Below are positions 50,634 to 58,999 of a stretch of 64,000 nt of DNA, in pieces; positions within the stretch are counted from its first letter, which is position 1; each line of letters begins with the position of its first letter. A model generated the notes under the pieces. It did no database searches and was not told the DNA's origin. It was given only the letters and a program-made list of their open reading frames with translations. The DNA lies in the NCBI RefSeq assembly GCF_016654015.1, contig NZ_JAEPWM010000001.1, forward strand, positions 62,001 through 126,000. Reading direction: 5' to 3'. Source of the stretch: Ramlibacter ginsenosidimutans (GTDB taxonomy: Bacteria > Pseudomonadota > Gammaproteobacteria > Burkholderiales > Burkholderiaceae_C). The position numbers and the translations under genes were made by a program.

Positions 50634-50991
50634 ACTTCAGCGACTGCCAGCTCTGGAAGTCGTAGCGGTTCTGCGCGTTCGGCGGCACGTTCACCCAGTA
50701 GGTGTTGACCTCGGTCTTGGTGCCGCTGGCATCACCGGCGGGGCCGCCCAGGACGGTCGTGGAACTCCTCTGGACCATCGCGCCGCCGGGCAGCAGGTGC
50801 GCGCTCGGCACCGCGACCGCAGTCGAAGGAGTCACGGTCACGGTGGCGGAAGGCGCGCCGGGCGTCACCGGGACGCCGGAGCTCGAGTTCACGGTGGCGC
50901 CGGTCCCGGTGCTGACGGTGGCGGGGGTGGGCGCCTGGGCGAAAGCGGAAGCGGCCAGCAGGGCCGCGGCGGCAATGGCGATCTTCTTCAT
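50632..50991 (-). CDS. Small exported protein of unknown function
   Basis: This 119-residue protein has a signal peptide (MKKIAIAAAALLAASAFAQ) followed by a long Thr/Ser/Pro/Val-rich low-complexity region (about 20-65) and a C-terminal end with TEVNTYWVNVPPNAQNRYDF. It is likely periplasmic or surface-exposed. The ATG at 50991 has GGAGCACCGA upstream. I do not recognise a family. It is a single-gene unit. Confidence 0.7.
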   Translation of the reverse strand: MKKIAIAAAALLAASAFAQAPTPATVSTGTGATVNSSSGVPVTPGAPSATVTVTPSTAVAVPSAHLLPGGAMVQRSSTTVLGGPAGDASGTKTEVNTYWVNVPPNAQNRYDFQSWQSLK

Positions 50992-51102
50992 TCGGTGCTC
51001 CTGTGCTTCAGGGGATGCTGTGGTGCTATTCCACGGCCCCTCCACGCGCAGCAGCGCCGGTCCGCATCGACGAAAGCTGTCAGCGGCGGACCGACGCAGC
51101 CC

Positions 51103-51789
51103 TCAAGGCACAGGCAGCGGCGGCAAGGCGCGCACGGCGTCCCCCGCGACCGGGAAAATCCGGTCCCCCGCGCGCGGCTCGATGCGGTGCATGCCCGTGA
51201 AGCTGCCGAAGGCCGGCAGGATGCCCACCGCCTGCTGCGGCAGTTGCCCGCTGTCGTCGCCCAGCCAGAAGCACGGCAGGCGCAGGCGCTCGAACGCGCG
51301 GCCCGTGATGCTGATGCACGGATGCCAGTGCCCGGCGAGCACGTACGCATCCGCCACCGGGCGCGGGTGGTGGCACAGCGCGAACGGGCCCAGGCGCAGC
51401 GGCTCGTCGACGACGGTGAAGCGAAGAGTCGCCGGCGGGTCGCCCGCGCGGTCGTCGTGGTTGCCGCGCACCAGCGTGAGCTCCAGCGCCGGATGCGCTT
51501 CGCGCCATTCGTGCAGCACGCGCAAGGTGCCGGCCGCATGCGATCGCCACGAATGCAGGAAGTCGCCGAGGAAGACCACGCGCTGCGCGCCCGTGTCCGC
51601 CAGGGCCGCGTCGAGCCGCTCGAGGGTGCCGGCAGTGGTGCCGCTGGGCACCGGCACGCCCAGCTTGCGGAAGCTCACGGCCTTGCCGAAGTGCGCATCG
51701 GCCACCAGCAGCGTTTGCTCGGCGGAAAGGAAAAGGGTGCCGCTCGGATGCAGCAGCGCATCCTGGCCGGCGAGGCGGATTCTCAACAT
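51103..51789 (-). CDS. pdeM: PdeM-like calcineurin phosphoesterase (ligase-associated DNA damage response)
   Basis: This 228-residue protein has metallophosphoesterase motifs LLVADAHFGKAVSFRK (D-x-H), VVFLGDFLHSW (GD), LVRGNHDDRAG (GNHD), and ALCHHPRP with LAGHWHPC (GHxH). It matches the PdeM/ligase-associated family, normally encoded beside a DNA ligase and the helicase Lhr-like gene. Those partners are not adjacent here, so the gene is either an orphan or its module is split elsewhere in the genome. Confidence 0.85.
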   Translation of the reverse strand: MLRIRLAGQDALLHPSGTLFLSAEQTLLVADAHFGKAVSFRKLGVPVPSGTTAGTLERLDAALADTGAQRVVFLGDFLHSWRSHAAGTLRVLHEWREAHPALELTLVRGNHDDRAGDPPATLRFTVVDEPLRLGPFALCHHPRPVADAYVLAGHWHPCISITGRAFERLRLPCFWLGDDSGQLPQQAVGILPAFGSFTGMHRIEPRAGDRIFPVAGDAVRALPPLPVP

Positions 51790-51815
51790 CGATCGAATGG
51801 AAGTGCGATGGCGAA

Positions 51816-51903
51816 AGCTGGGGTTCGCCTGCGGCTCACCGCCAGCCTACGTGAGGCCCGCAAGCGGATCGTAGGCTGGTGGTGAACGAAGTGAACCCCA
51901 GCG
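51816..51903. repeat. Interspersed repeat family B, inverted pair (copies 3 and 4)
   Basis: AGCTGGGGTTCGCCTGCGGC at 51816 onward is an inverted copy of the family B element, and GTAGGCTGGTGGTGAACGAA at 51871 onward is a direct one. Together they form a long imperfect palindrome across the gap between pdeM and slmA. It is a candidate transcription terminator or structured RNA end. Confidence 0.75.
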
Positions 51904-51926
51904 ATGCGCAGTTGGCGCAGGGCGAA

Positions 51927-52559
51927 TTACAGCATGCGCTGCAGCGCCTGCTCCAGGTGCTCCGACGGCGCGCGCTTGAACCCCGAGCGGGCGAAGCGCT
52001 GCAGCCGGCCCACCATGAAGGCCGTCAGCACCGAGGCGCGCACCTGCGCGTCCACGGTCGGCGCGGCGGCGTCGGAGGTGATGCGCAGGCTCTGCTTCAG
52101 CGACGACTCCACCTTGTCGAAGAACTGGTTCATGCGCTGCTGCAGCCGCTCGTTCTCGAACACCAGCGCGTCGCCCACCATCACGCGGGTCATGCCGGGG
52201 TTCTTCTCGGCGAACTGGATCAGCATGGTCACGATCCGTCCCGCCTGCGCCGCTCCCGCGGGCTCGCGCTCGGTGATCTGGTTGATCAGCGTGAACACGG
52301 TCTGCTCGATGAATTCGATCAGGCCCTCGAACATCTGCGCCTTGCTGGCGAAGTGCCGGTACAGCGCCGCCTCGCTCACGTCCAGCTTGGCCGCCAGGGC
52401 CGCCGTGGTGATGCGCTCGGCCCCGGGCTGCTCCAGCATCGTGGCCAGCGCCTCGAGGATCTGCACCCGCCGCTCGCCCGGTTTCGGGCGCTTGCGCACC
52501 ACGGCCGGCGCGTCGCCACCGGGGGTCGGTTCGGGAGAGTCGAGCTCGGCGTGGGACAT
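51927..52559 (-). CDS. slmA: Nucleoid occlusion factor SlmA (TetR-fold)
   Basis: This 210-residue protein has RVQILEALATMLEQPGAERI then TTAALAAKLDVSEAALYRHF, followed by ASKAQMFEGLIEFIEQTVF, the conserved start of SlmA, which binds specific DNA sites and blocks FtsZ ring assembly over the nucleoid. Its C-terminal FMVGRLQRFARSGFKRAP is also typical. The ATG at 52559 gives MSHAELDSPE. Proximity to argB is common in related bacteria. Confidence 0.9.
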   Translation of the reverse strand: MSHAELDSPEPTPGGDAPAVVRKRPKPGERRVQILEALATMLEQPGAERITTAALAAKLDVSEAALYRHFASKAQMFEGLIEFIEQTVFTLINQITEREPAGAAQAGRIVTMLIQFAEKNPGMTRVMVGDALVFENERLQQRMNQFFDKVESSLKQSLRITSDAAAPTVDAQVRASVLTAFMVGRLQRFARSGFKRAPSEHLEQALQRML

Positions 52560-52657
52560 GGAATGCCTAGGTCAGCGGTTCCAAATCATTCTCGCATACG
52601 CGACCGTGGGCGCCTCCTGCCGCGACCCGGCCGCGGCATTGCTGCGCGAGCAGGTGC

Positions 52658-54097
52658 TCACCCCGGCAACGGAAGTGTGACTTTCAAGCCACGACCGGCG
52701 GTCCCGGGCTGCAGTTGGAGGTGGGTGCGGTGGACCCGCGCGATCTCCTCCGCGATAGCCAGGCCCAGCCCGTTGCCCTCGCCCTGCGTGCCCTGCACGC
52801 GGTAGAAGCGCTCCAGGATGCGCGGCATCTCGTGGGGCGGGACACCGGGCCCGTCGTCCTCCACCTCGAGGAAGGGCTGGCTGCCGCGACGGCCGCACCG
52901 GATGGTGACGCAGCCGCCTTCGTGCGTGTACTTCACCGCGTTGTCCACGAGATTGGACAGCAGCTCGCGCAGCAGCCACTCGTGTCCCATCACGTGCACC
53001 GGGTCCGCGTCCAGTCCCAGGTCGATACCGCGCGCCGTGGCCGCGTCGAGGTGCGCCTCCAGCGCGCCTTCGCACAAGGCCTTGAGGTCCACGCGCTGCT
53101 CCGGTTGCGCTTGCATGCCACGCGCGTCGGCACGCGAGAGCGCCAGCAGCTGGTTGGCGAGTTGCGAGGTGCGGCGGGTCGCGCTGCGCAGCTTGAACAC
53201 CTGCTCCGTGGGCAGCGCCAGGGTCTGCGCCTTCGCCGCCGTGGTCGCGGCCTGCGCCCAGGCCTCGACCTGGGCCTGCAGCCCCGCGATGGGCGTGCGC
53301 AGCTGGTGGGCGGCGTCCGCCACGAAGCGGCGCTGGCTTTCCGCCTGCGCATTCACCAGGCCGAACAGGCGGTTGAGCGAATCCACCAGCGGCCGCACTT
53401 CCTCGGGCGACGCGGCTTCGTCGATCGCGCTCAGGTCGCGTGGCGAGCGGCGTTCGACCGCTTCCTTCAGCGACAGCAGCGGCCGCAAGGCCTGCTGCAC
53501 CGCCCAGCGTACCGCGAAGGCGGCGGCCGCGATCAGCACGAAGTTCGGCAGCAGCACGCGCAGCAGGATGGAGCGGGCCCACTGCTGGCGCGGGTCCGAG
53601 CTGTCGGCGATGACGATCACCACTTCGCCGAGCACGGTGGGCTCGCGCTGGCGCACGATGCGCCAGCTCGCGCCATCGTGCTCCTCGCTGTGCACCTCGG
53701 GCGCGCGGTCCGTCGGCGGCAGGCCGGCGAGCCACTCGTCCCCGTGCAACACCTTGCCGTCCGGATCGAGGATGGCGAAGGCCGCCGCACCCGGCCGGTC
53801 CTTGAGGAACTCCTCGAACGGCGGCGCGAGCAGCAGCAGGGGACGATCGCCCGACTGGCCGATCACCGAGTCCGCCACCAGCGGAATCAGCGAGAGCAGG
53901 CGCTCGTCCTGGTGCATCGCGACGTTGTCGGCCGAGCGGTACTCCAGCCATGCATTGGCCATGGCCAGCACGACCAGGGGCGCGATCAGCATCACCAGCA
54001 GGCGGCGGCGCAGCCCGGAGGTGACGCCCCGCACCTCGCGCAACTGCGAGCGCGACGCCGGGGCGTCGGGCAGGAAGGACGAAGCGAACAACCTCAC
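52658..54097 (-). CDS. Sensor histidine kinase, TctE-like
   Basis: This 479-residue protein has two membrane helices (about 32-50 and 190-210) enclosing a periplasmic 2CSK_N-type sensor, then HAMP, HisKA (AAHQLRTPIAGLQAQVEAW, phospho-His about residue 280) and HATPase (N box LLSNLVDNAVKYT, G1 EVEDDGPGVP, G2 GEGNGLGLAIAEEI). The GTG start at 54097 overlaps the response-regulator stop (GTGA). TctE proteins sense citrate/tricarboxylates, but no tctCBA genes are nearby, so the signal here is unknown. Confidence 0.92.
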   Translation of the reverse strand: MRLFASSFLPDAPASRSQLREVRGVTSGLRRRLLVMLIAPLVVLAMANAWLEYRSADNVAMHQDERLLSLIPLVADSVIGQSGDRPLLLLAPPFEEFLKDRPGAAAFAILDPDGKVLHGDEWLAGLPPTDRAPEVHSEEHDGASWRIVRQREPTVLGEVVIVIADSSDPRQQWARSILLRVLLPNFVLIAAAAFAVRWAVQQALRPLLSLKEAVERRSPRDLSAIDEAASPEEVRPLVDSLNRLFGLVNAQAESQRRFVADAAHQLRTPIAGLQAQVEAWAQAATTAAKAQTLALPTEQVFKLRSATRRTSQLANQLLALSRADARGMQAQPEQRVDLKALCEGALEAHLDAATARGIDLGLDADPVHVMGHEWLLRELLSNLVDNAVKYTHEGGCVTIRCGRRGSQPFLEVEDDGPGVPPHEMPRILERFYRVQGTQGEGNGLGLAIAEEIARVHRTHLQLQPGTAGRGLKVTLPLPG

Positions 54098-54795
54098 TCG
54101 CCGTCGGCCGGGCGCAGCTCGAGCCGGTAACCGAAGCCGCGGATCGAGCGCAGCGCCACCCCGTACGGTTCGAGCTTGCCGCGCAGGCGCGAGATGTAGA
54201 CCTCGACCGCGTTGGGAGTGATCTCCTTGTCCCAGCCGGTGAGGGCCTGCAGCAGCTTCTCCTTGCTGGCCGGCTTGGGCGCGTTGATCAGGAGGTACTC
54301 CATGACCGTCCACTCGCGCGGACCCAGCTCCAGCGGCACGGCCGTCCCGTTGCGCTGGGCGCTGGCGCGCCGGTTCGCGGTATCAAGCTCGATCGGCCCG
54401 AAGCTCAGCACCGCGGACGTGGCCGCCTGCGAGCGGCGCAAGAGCGCGCGCAGGCGCGCGAGCAGCTCCGGCAGCTCGAACGGCTTGATCATGTAGTCGT
54501 CCGCACCGAGGTCGAGGCCCTGCACGCGGTCGTGCAGCGCGTCGCGCGCGGTGAGGATCAGCACGGGCGTGTGATGGCTCGCCATCTCGGGCCGGCGCAG
54601 GCGCCGCGTGAGCTCCAGGCCGTCCATGTGCGGCAACCCGATGTCGATGATCGCCGCGTCGAACACCTCGGTGCGCAGCACTTCCTCCGCGCGCTCGCCG
54701 CTGCCGACCCAGTCCACCGCATAACCGGCGTTGGCGAGCCCCAGCTTGATGCCGCTGGCGACCATCACGTCGTCCTCGACTAACAGCAACCGCAT
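54094..54795 (-). CDS. OmpR-family response regulator, TctD-like
   Basis: This 233-residue protein has a receiver domain with the acidic pocket (LLLVEDDVMVA) and the phospho-Asp in AAIIDIGLPHMDG (about 51), Thr/Lys in LILTARD and MIKPF, and a C-terminal winged helix (DKEITPNAVEVYISRLRGKL and SIRGFGYRLE). It pairs with the downstream kinase, whose start overlaps its stop. The ATG at 54795 gives MRLLLVEDDV. Targets are unknown. Confidence 0.93.
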   Translation of the reverse strand: MRLLLVEDDVMVASGIKLGLANAGYAVDWVGSGERAEEVLRTEVFDAAIIDIGLPHMDGLELTRRLRRPEMASHHTPVLILTARDALHDRVQGLDLGADDYMIKPFELPELLARLRALLRRSQAATSAVLSFGPIELDTANRRASAQRNGTAVPLELGPREWTVMEYLLINAPKPASKEKLLQALTGWDKEITPNAVEVYISRLRGKLEPYGVALRSIRGFGYRLELRPADGE

Positions 54796-54812
54796 GGGGC
54801 TTCTTCCAGTGC

Positions 54813-54889
54813 CGCCGCGGAACCGGCTTTGCCGGTCCGCTGGGGGCGCCCCCTCGAGGGGGAGGCGCCGCAGGCGCATCGGGGGTGGG
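54813..54889. repeat. GC-rich palindromic repeat between argB and the response-regulator gene
   Basis: The interval contains nested hairpins: GGAACCGGCTTTGCCGGTCC and GGGGGCGCCCCCTCGAGGGG with CGCCGCAGGCGC. This type of palindrome is common between genes in Comamonadaceae-like genomes. It follows argB and precedes the two-component genes, so it probably ends the argB transcript. Confidence 0.6.
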
Positions 54890-55780
54890 TCATTTCGCGC
54901 GGATCATGGTGCCGTAGGCTTGGTCCGTGAGGATCTCCAGCAGCATGGCATGGGGCACGCGCCCGTCGATGATGTGCACCGCGTTCACGCCGGCGCGGGC
55001 GGCGTCCAGCGCGCCGCTGATCTTCGGCAGCATGCCGCCGGAGATGGTGCCGTCGGCGAACAGCGCATCGATCTGCCTGGCGGTGAGATCCGTCAGCAGC
55101 TTGCCCGACTTGTCCAGCACGCCGGGCGTGTTCGTCAGCAGCACCAGCTTCTCGGCCTGCAACACCTCGGCCAGCTTGCTCGCCACCACGTCGGCGTTGA
55201 TGTTGTAGCTCTCGTTCTGGTCGCCGAAGCCGATCGGGCTGACCACCGGAATGAAGTTGTCCTCCAGCAGCGCGCGCACCACGCCCGGCGAGATCTCCAC
55301 GATGTCGCCCACCTGCCCGACGTCGTGTTCCTTCGTCGGGTCCTTGGAGTCGAGCATCTTCAGCTTCTTGGCGCGGATCAGGCCGCCGTCGCGCCCGGTG
55401 AGGCCCACGGCCAGGCCGCCCGCCTTGTGGATGAAGCCGACGATGTCCTGCTGCACCTCGCCTGCCAGCACCCATTCGACGACTTCCATTGTCTCGGCGT
55501 CGGTGACGCGCATGCCCTGGATGAACTCGCCCTTCTTGCCCAGGCGGTTGAGGGCCTGCTCGATCTGCGGGCCGCCACCGTGGACCACCACGGGATTGAT
55601 GCCCACCAGCTTCAGCAGCACGACGTCCTCCGCGAAGTCGGCCTGCAGCTCCGGGTCGGTCATGGCGTTGCCGCCGTACTTGATCACCATGGTCTTGCCA
55701 TGGAACTTGCGGATGTACGGCAGCGCCTGGGCCAGGATCTCGGCCTTGTCGCGGGCGGCGATGGAAAGGACTTGGGTCAT
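54890..55780 (-). CDS. argB: Acetylglutamate kinase
   Basis: This 296-residue protein has the amino-acid-kinase fold: [14 protein letters not shown] (Gly-rich nucleotide loop, about 29-42), [18 protein letters not shown], and the conserved late [20 protein letters not shown]. It phosphorylates N-acetylglutamate in the second step of arginine synthesis and is feedback-inhibited by arginine in many bacteria. The ATG at 55780 gives [13 protein letters not shown]. It stands between the glycan cluster and the two-component genes. Confidence 0.97.
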   Translation of the reverse strand: MTQVLSIAARDKAEILAQALPYIRKFHGKTMVIKYGGNAMTDPELQADFAEDVVLLKLVGINPVVVHGGGPQIEQALNRLGKKGEFIQGMRVTDAETMEVVEWVLAGEVQQDIVGFIHKAGGLAVGLTGRDGGLIRAKKLKMLDSKDPTKEHDVGQVGDIVEISPGVVRALLEDNFIPVVSPIGFGDQNESYNINADVVASKLAEVLQAEKLVLLTNTPGVLDKSGKLLTDLTARQIDALFADGTISGGMLPKISGALDAARAGVNAVHIIDGRVPHAMLLEILTDQAYGTMIRAK

Positions 55781-55831
55781 GGGCGGGAGGGGATTTGCCC
55801 GATTTTGCCGCAAGCGCGGGCGCGGCCCGGA

Positions 55832-56959
55832 TCAGCGCCGCGAACGCAGGAAGCGCTGCAGGGTGCGGGTGCGGAAGCGGACGATGCTGTAGTAGGCGTA
55901 CAGGTAGGTGAACACGAACAGCAGCAGGAAGCCGATCAGGGCGGCCGTGCTTTGCCAGAACAGCATGGCGGGCAGCGCGCTGAGCACCACGAAGCCCAGG
56001 AGGTACGGCGACGTGCGGTTGTTGCGCATCAGCATGCGGCGCGCCTCGTTGTCGTGGAACACGTAGCGCACGATGCGCCGGAACACCAGGTGATGCAGGT
56101 GCAGGCCGTCGGGCAGGCCCGGCGAGCGGCCCATGTATCGCTTGCGCCAGATGGAGAACAGCGTCTCCCAGATCGGGTAGGCCAGCAGCAGCACCGGGAA
56201 CCAGGGCGAGACCTCGGGGTGGCGCTGCGCGAGCTGCACGCAGGTGAGCGCGATCATCGCGCCCCACAGGTAGGCGCCGCCGTCGCCGGCGAAGATCAGG
56301 CCGTAGGGATAGTTCCAGATCAGGAAACCCACCGTGGCGCCGGCGAGCACGACCACCACACCGGCGAGCTCGCGGTCGCCGACGGCGAGGGCCACGTAGC
56401 CGATCGCGAAACAGCAGATCAGGGTGAGTACGCTGGCCAGGCCGTTGTAGCCGTCGATGATGTTGATGGAGTGCGGCAGGCCTGCCACCGCGAACACCGC
56501 CAGCGCGACGCCCACCCAGGGCATGCCTTCCCACAGCCGCTCGACGCCGGGGATGCCGATGCGCGGGACGGCGATCTCGAAGAAGGCGAATGCCGCCAGC
56601 GCAGCGAACAGGGTGCCCAGGAGCCGCCAGCGGGGCTTCATGGCATGCGTGACGTCCTCCAGCAGACCGGTCACCGTGGCGATGGACGCAACCGCGCCAT
56701 ACGCGATCGCCGAGGACAAGTGCATCGGGATGCTGTTCACCACCCCGAAGATCGGCTCGGACAAGGCCATCCAGACCCAGCCGCCGATGCAGGCCACCAG
56801 CATCGCTGCGCCGCCCAGTCGCGGCACATGGCCGATGTGGAAGCGCTGCGGCACGTCGGTGAGCTGCCAGTAGCGGCGCGAACTCTCCTGCCCGGCGCGC
56901 AGCAGCGCGGCGCAGCCGAGCAAGGACAGCAACCCGCTCAGAATCACCAGGATCAGCAT
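55832..56959 (-). CDS. WecA-like undecaprenyl-phosphate sugar-1-phosphate transferase
   Basis: This 375-residue protein has about 11 membrane helices. Catalytic segments of the WecA/MraY superfamily are present: an acidic pair in TGLLEDVTHAMKPRWR, NIIDGYNGLA, YGLIFAGDGGAYLWG and the His-rich DGLHLHHLVFRR. It would attach a sugar-1-phosphate to the undecaprenyl carrier, starting a surface glycan. It is the first membrane enzyme of the glycan cluster here; the glycosyltransferases lie upstream on the same strand. Confidence 0.88.
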   Translation of the reverse strand: MLILVILSGLLSLLGCAALLRAGQESSRRYWQLTDVPQRFHIGHVPRLGGAAMLVACIGGWVWMALSEPIFGVVNSIPMHLSSAIAYGAVASIATVTGLLEDVTHAMKPRWRLLGTLFAALAAFAFFEIAVPRIGIPGVERLWEGMPWVGVALAVFAVAGLPHSINIIDGYNGLASVLTLICCFAIGYVALAVGDRELAGVVVVLAGATVGFLIWNYPYGLIFAGDGGAYLWGAMIALTCVQLAQRHPEVSPWFPVLLLAYPIWETLFSIWRKRYMGRSPGLPDGLHLHHLVFRRIVRYVFHDNEARRMLMRNNRTSPYLLGFVVLSALPAMLFWQSTAALIGFLLLFVFTYLYAYYSIVRFRTRTLQRFLRSRR

Positions 56960-57027
56960 TCAGGCAACCTTTTTATCTCTCCCCGACCGCATTTTCTCAT
57001 CAGTCGGGCGCGGCCCCGCCGCTCGGG

Positions 57028-57975
57028 TCACATGCGGCCGAGCGCACAGGCGAGCCACAGCATCAACTGCTCGGAGGGCTTCTGGCGGAAGGCGCCGCTG
57101 CGGCGCAGCCAGGCGAGGCGGGACCAGGGACTGCGTTCCTGGCGAGCCCGGGCGAACGACTCCAGCACCTGCCGGTTCGCCTGCGTGAACACGGAGGCGC
57201 GCTGCGCCAAGGCCGTGACGTTCAAGGCGTTCCACTCACGGTATTCGCCGCGCAGCATGCGCAGCAGCCGCTCCCAGCGCGCGCGCCAGCCGAGATTGCT
57301 GCCGATCACATTCTGCGCGTGCTGCCGGTAGCGCACGAACGGGCGCGGGTCGTAATGGATGAAACCATCCGCACCGGAGACGAGCTGGTAGGTGAGCCAG
57401 TCGTGCGTCACGACTTCCAGGTGCGCGGAGGCGGCGACCAGTTCAGCCGCGGCGCGGTTCATGACCATCGTGTTGCCGCCCATGATGTTCTGCGTCACCG
57501 CGTTGCGGAAGCACGGCGGCCGTACGAACAGTGGCGACAGGCCGCCTTCGCGGTCGTCGTCGTCGACGGCCAGCGTGCGGCCGCCGTAGAGCGCGGGTCG
57601 GCTCGCATCGGCCAGCGGGCCCAGCACCTCGATGGCGGCCGCGAGCTTGCCCGGCAGCCATACGTCGTCCTGGTCGCAATAGGCGAACCAGCGGGCCTCC
57701 GGCGAGCGGTTCACCCCGTCGGCCATCAGCATCAGGAAGCTGCGCGTGGCGGACCGCCGGGGGGCCGCCTGCACCCAGTGCACCGATCGCACCGCGCCTT
57801 GGGGTTGTGCCGAGAGCTCTTGCAGCAAGGCGACCGTGCCGTCGCTGGAACCGTCGTCCGCGACGTGCACGACCAGCTCGACGCCTTGCTGCTGCTCGAG
57901 GCTTTGCCACTGCTTGCGCAGGTAACGCTCGCCGTTGTAGGTGGCGAGCAGGACGTGGATGGTGGGCAAGGCCAT
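57028..57975 (-). CDS. Glycosyltransferase family 2, first
   Basis: This 315-residue GT-A enzyme has IHVLLATYNGERYLRKQWQS (start), VADDGSSDGT, the DxD-type motif YCDQDDVWLPGK (about 100) and a later VTHDWLTYQL, all of which match rhamnosyl-transferase-like GT2 proteins. It adds one sugar residue to a lipid-linked glycan at the membrane. The ATG at 57975 starts 4 bases after the stop of the second GT2 gene. Confidence 0.9.
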   Translation of the reverse strand: MALPTIHVLLATYNGERYLRKQWQSLEQQQGVELVVHVADDGSSDGTVALLQELSAQPQGAVRSVHWVQAAPRRSATRSFLMLMADGVNRSPEARWFAYCDQDDVWLPGKLAAAIEVLGPLADASRPALYGGRTLAVDDDDREGGLSPLFVRPPCFRNAVTQNIMGGNTMVMNRAAAELVAASAHLEVVTHDWLTYQLVSGADGFIHYDPRPFVRYRQHAQNVIGSNLGWRARWERLLRMLRGEYREWNALNVTALAQRASVFTQANRQVLESFARARQERSPWSRLAWLRRSGAFRQKPSEQLMLWLACALGRM

Positions 57976-57979
57976 CGTT

Positions 57980-58999
57980 TCAGGTTGCGATGAGGAGGTC
58001 GTGGAGCATGGAGAGGTCACCGCTGGACCACTGGTCGTACCGGCCAGCACTCCATTCGCGCCGCACCGCGAACAGCCGGCGCAGGAAGGCACGCGGAAGG
58101 TTCGCGCGGTGCCGCGCGTGCCGTATGGCGCTATCGATGCAGACCAGCGCGTCCTGCGGGGCGTCTAGCCTGGCCGCGTGCTCGCGGATTTCCAGCAGGC
58201 GCTCGAGCCGCCGCTGCTGGGCGGCCACCTGCGGTTCCGTCACGGCCCGCAGCACGCTGCGCGCGCGCCAGCCCCAGGTCGGGATCGGGAGACCTACGGT
58301 ATTCGTCGCATGCAGCCGGTACTCCATCAAGGGCGTGTCCAGCATCCGCACGCGCGAGGCAAAAGCGCAGGTTAACGCGATCCACTCGTCGTGGATCCAG
58401 CGTTCCGAGAACGGCATGGCGAGCGCCAGAGCGTGCACGCTGGAGGCGCAGGCGGCGCCGGTGACGAGGTTGCGTTTCACGTAGGCGAGGTACGCCTGGC
58501 CGGAAGCGACCAGTTCCCGCTCCTTGCTTGTGACCAGCAGCGAAGCAAAGAGCCGCCGACCAAGGGGCTGACCGTCGCTGTCGATCAGCGTCGCGTCGCT
58601 GTGCACGAGGCCGAGCGACGGGTCGGCCTCGAAAGCGTCGACCACAGTCGCGAGCTTCTCGGGAAACCAGACGTCGTCGTGGTCGCTGAAGAAGACGACG
58701 TCGACCTCCCCGAGCAGCAGGCGCGCGGCTTTTTCGAAGTTTCGCACTACACCGAGGTTGCCCTCGTTGCGCTGCAGGAGCACGCGGAACGGCGCGCCCA
58801 CGGCCCATTCCTGCAGAAGCTCCCAGCTGCCGTCGGTGGAGCCGTCGTCGACGATCGCCATGCACCGCGGGAGCTCGCTCTGCGCGGCGATGCTGTCCAG
58901 CTGCGCACGCAGGTAGCGGCCGCCGTTGTAGACGCACATGGCGACACCCGCAGCGGGGCGACGGGCGTGCGCAGGCCCCGTGCTAGGAAGCTCGCCCAT
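57980..58999 (-). CDS. Glycosyltransferase family 2, second
   Basis: This 339-residue GT-A enzyme has MCVYNGGRYLRAQLDSIAAQ, IVDDGSTDGSWELL, FFSDHDDVWFPEKLATVV (DxD-like) and a late HDEWIALTCAFASRV. It resembles the first GT2 in plan, and the two may have arisen by duplication. It overlaps the end of the upstream membrane protein by 17 bases. Confidence 0.9.
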   Translation of the reverse strand: MGELPSTGPAHARRPAAGVAMCVYNGGRYLRAQLDSIAAQSELPRCMAIVDDGSTDGSWELLQEWAVGAPFRVLLQRNEGNLGVVRNFEKAARLLLGEVDVVFFSDHDDVWFPEKLATVVDAFEADPSLGLVHSDATLIDSDGQPLGRRLFASLLVTSKERELVASGQAYLAYVKRNLVTGAACASSVHALALAMPFSERWIHDEWIALTCAFASRVRMLDTPLMEYRLHATNTVGLPIPTWGWRARSVLRAVTEPQVAAQQRRLERLLEIREHAARLDAPQDALVCIDSAIRHARHRANLPRAFLRRLFAVRREWSAGRYDQWSSGDLSMLHDLLIAT

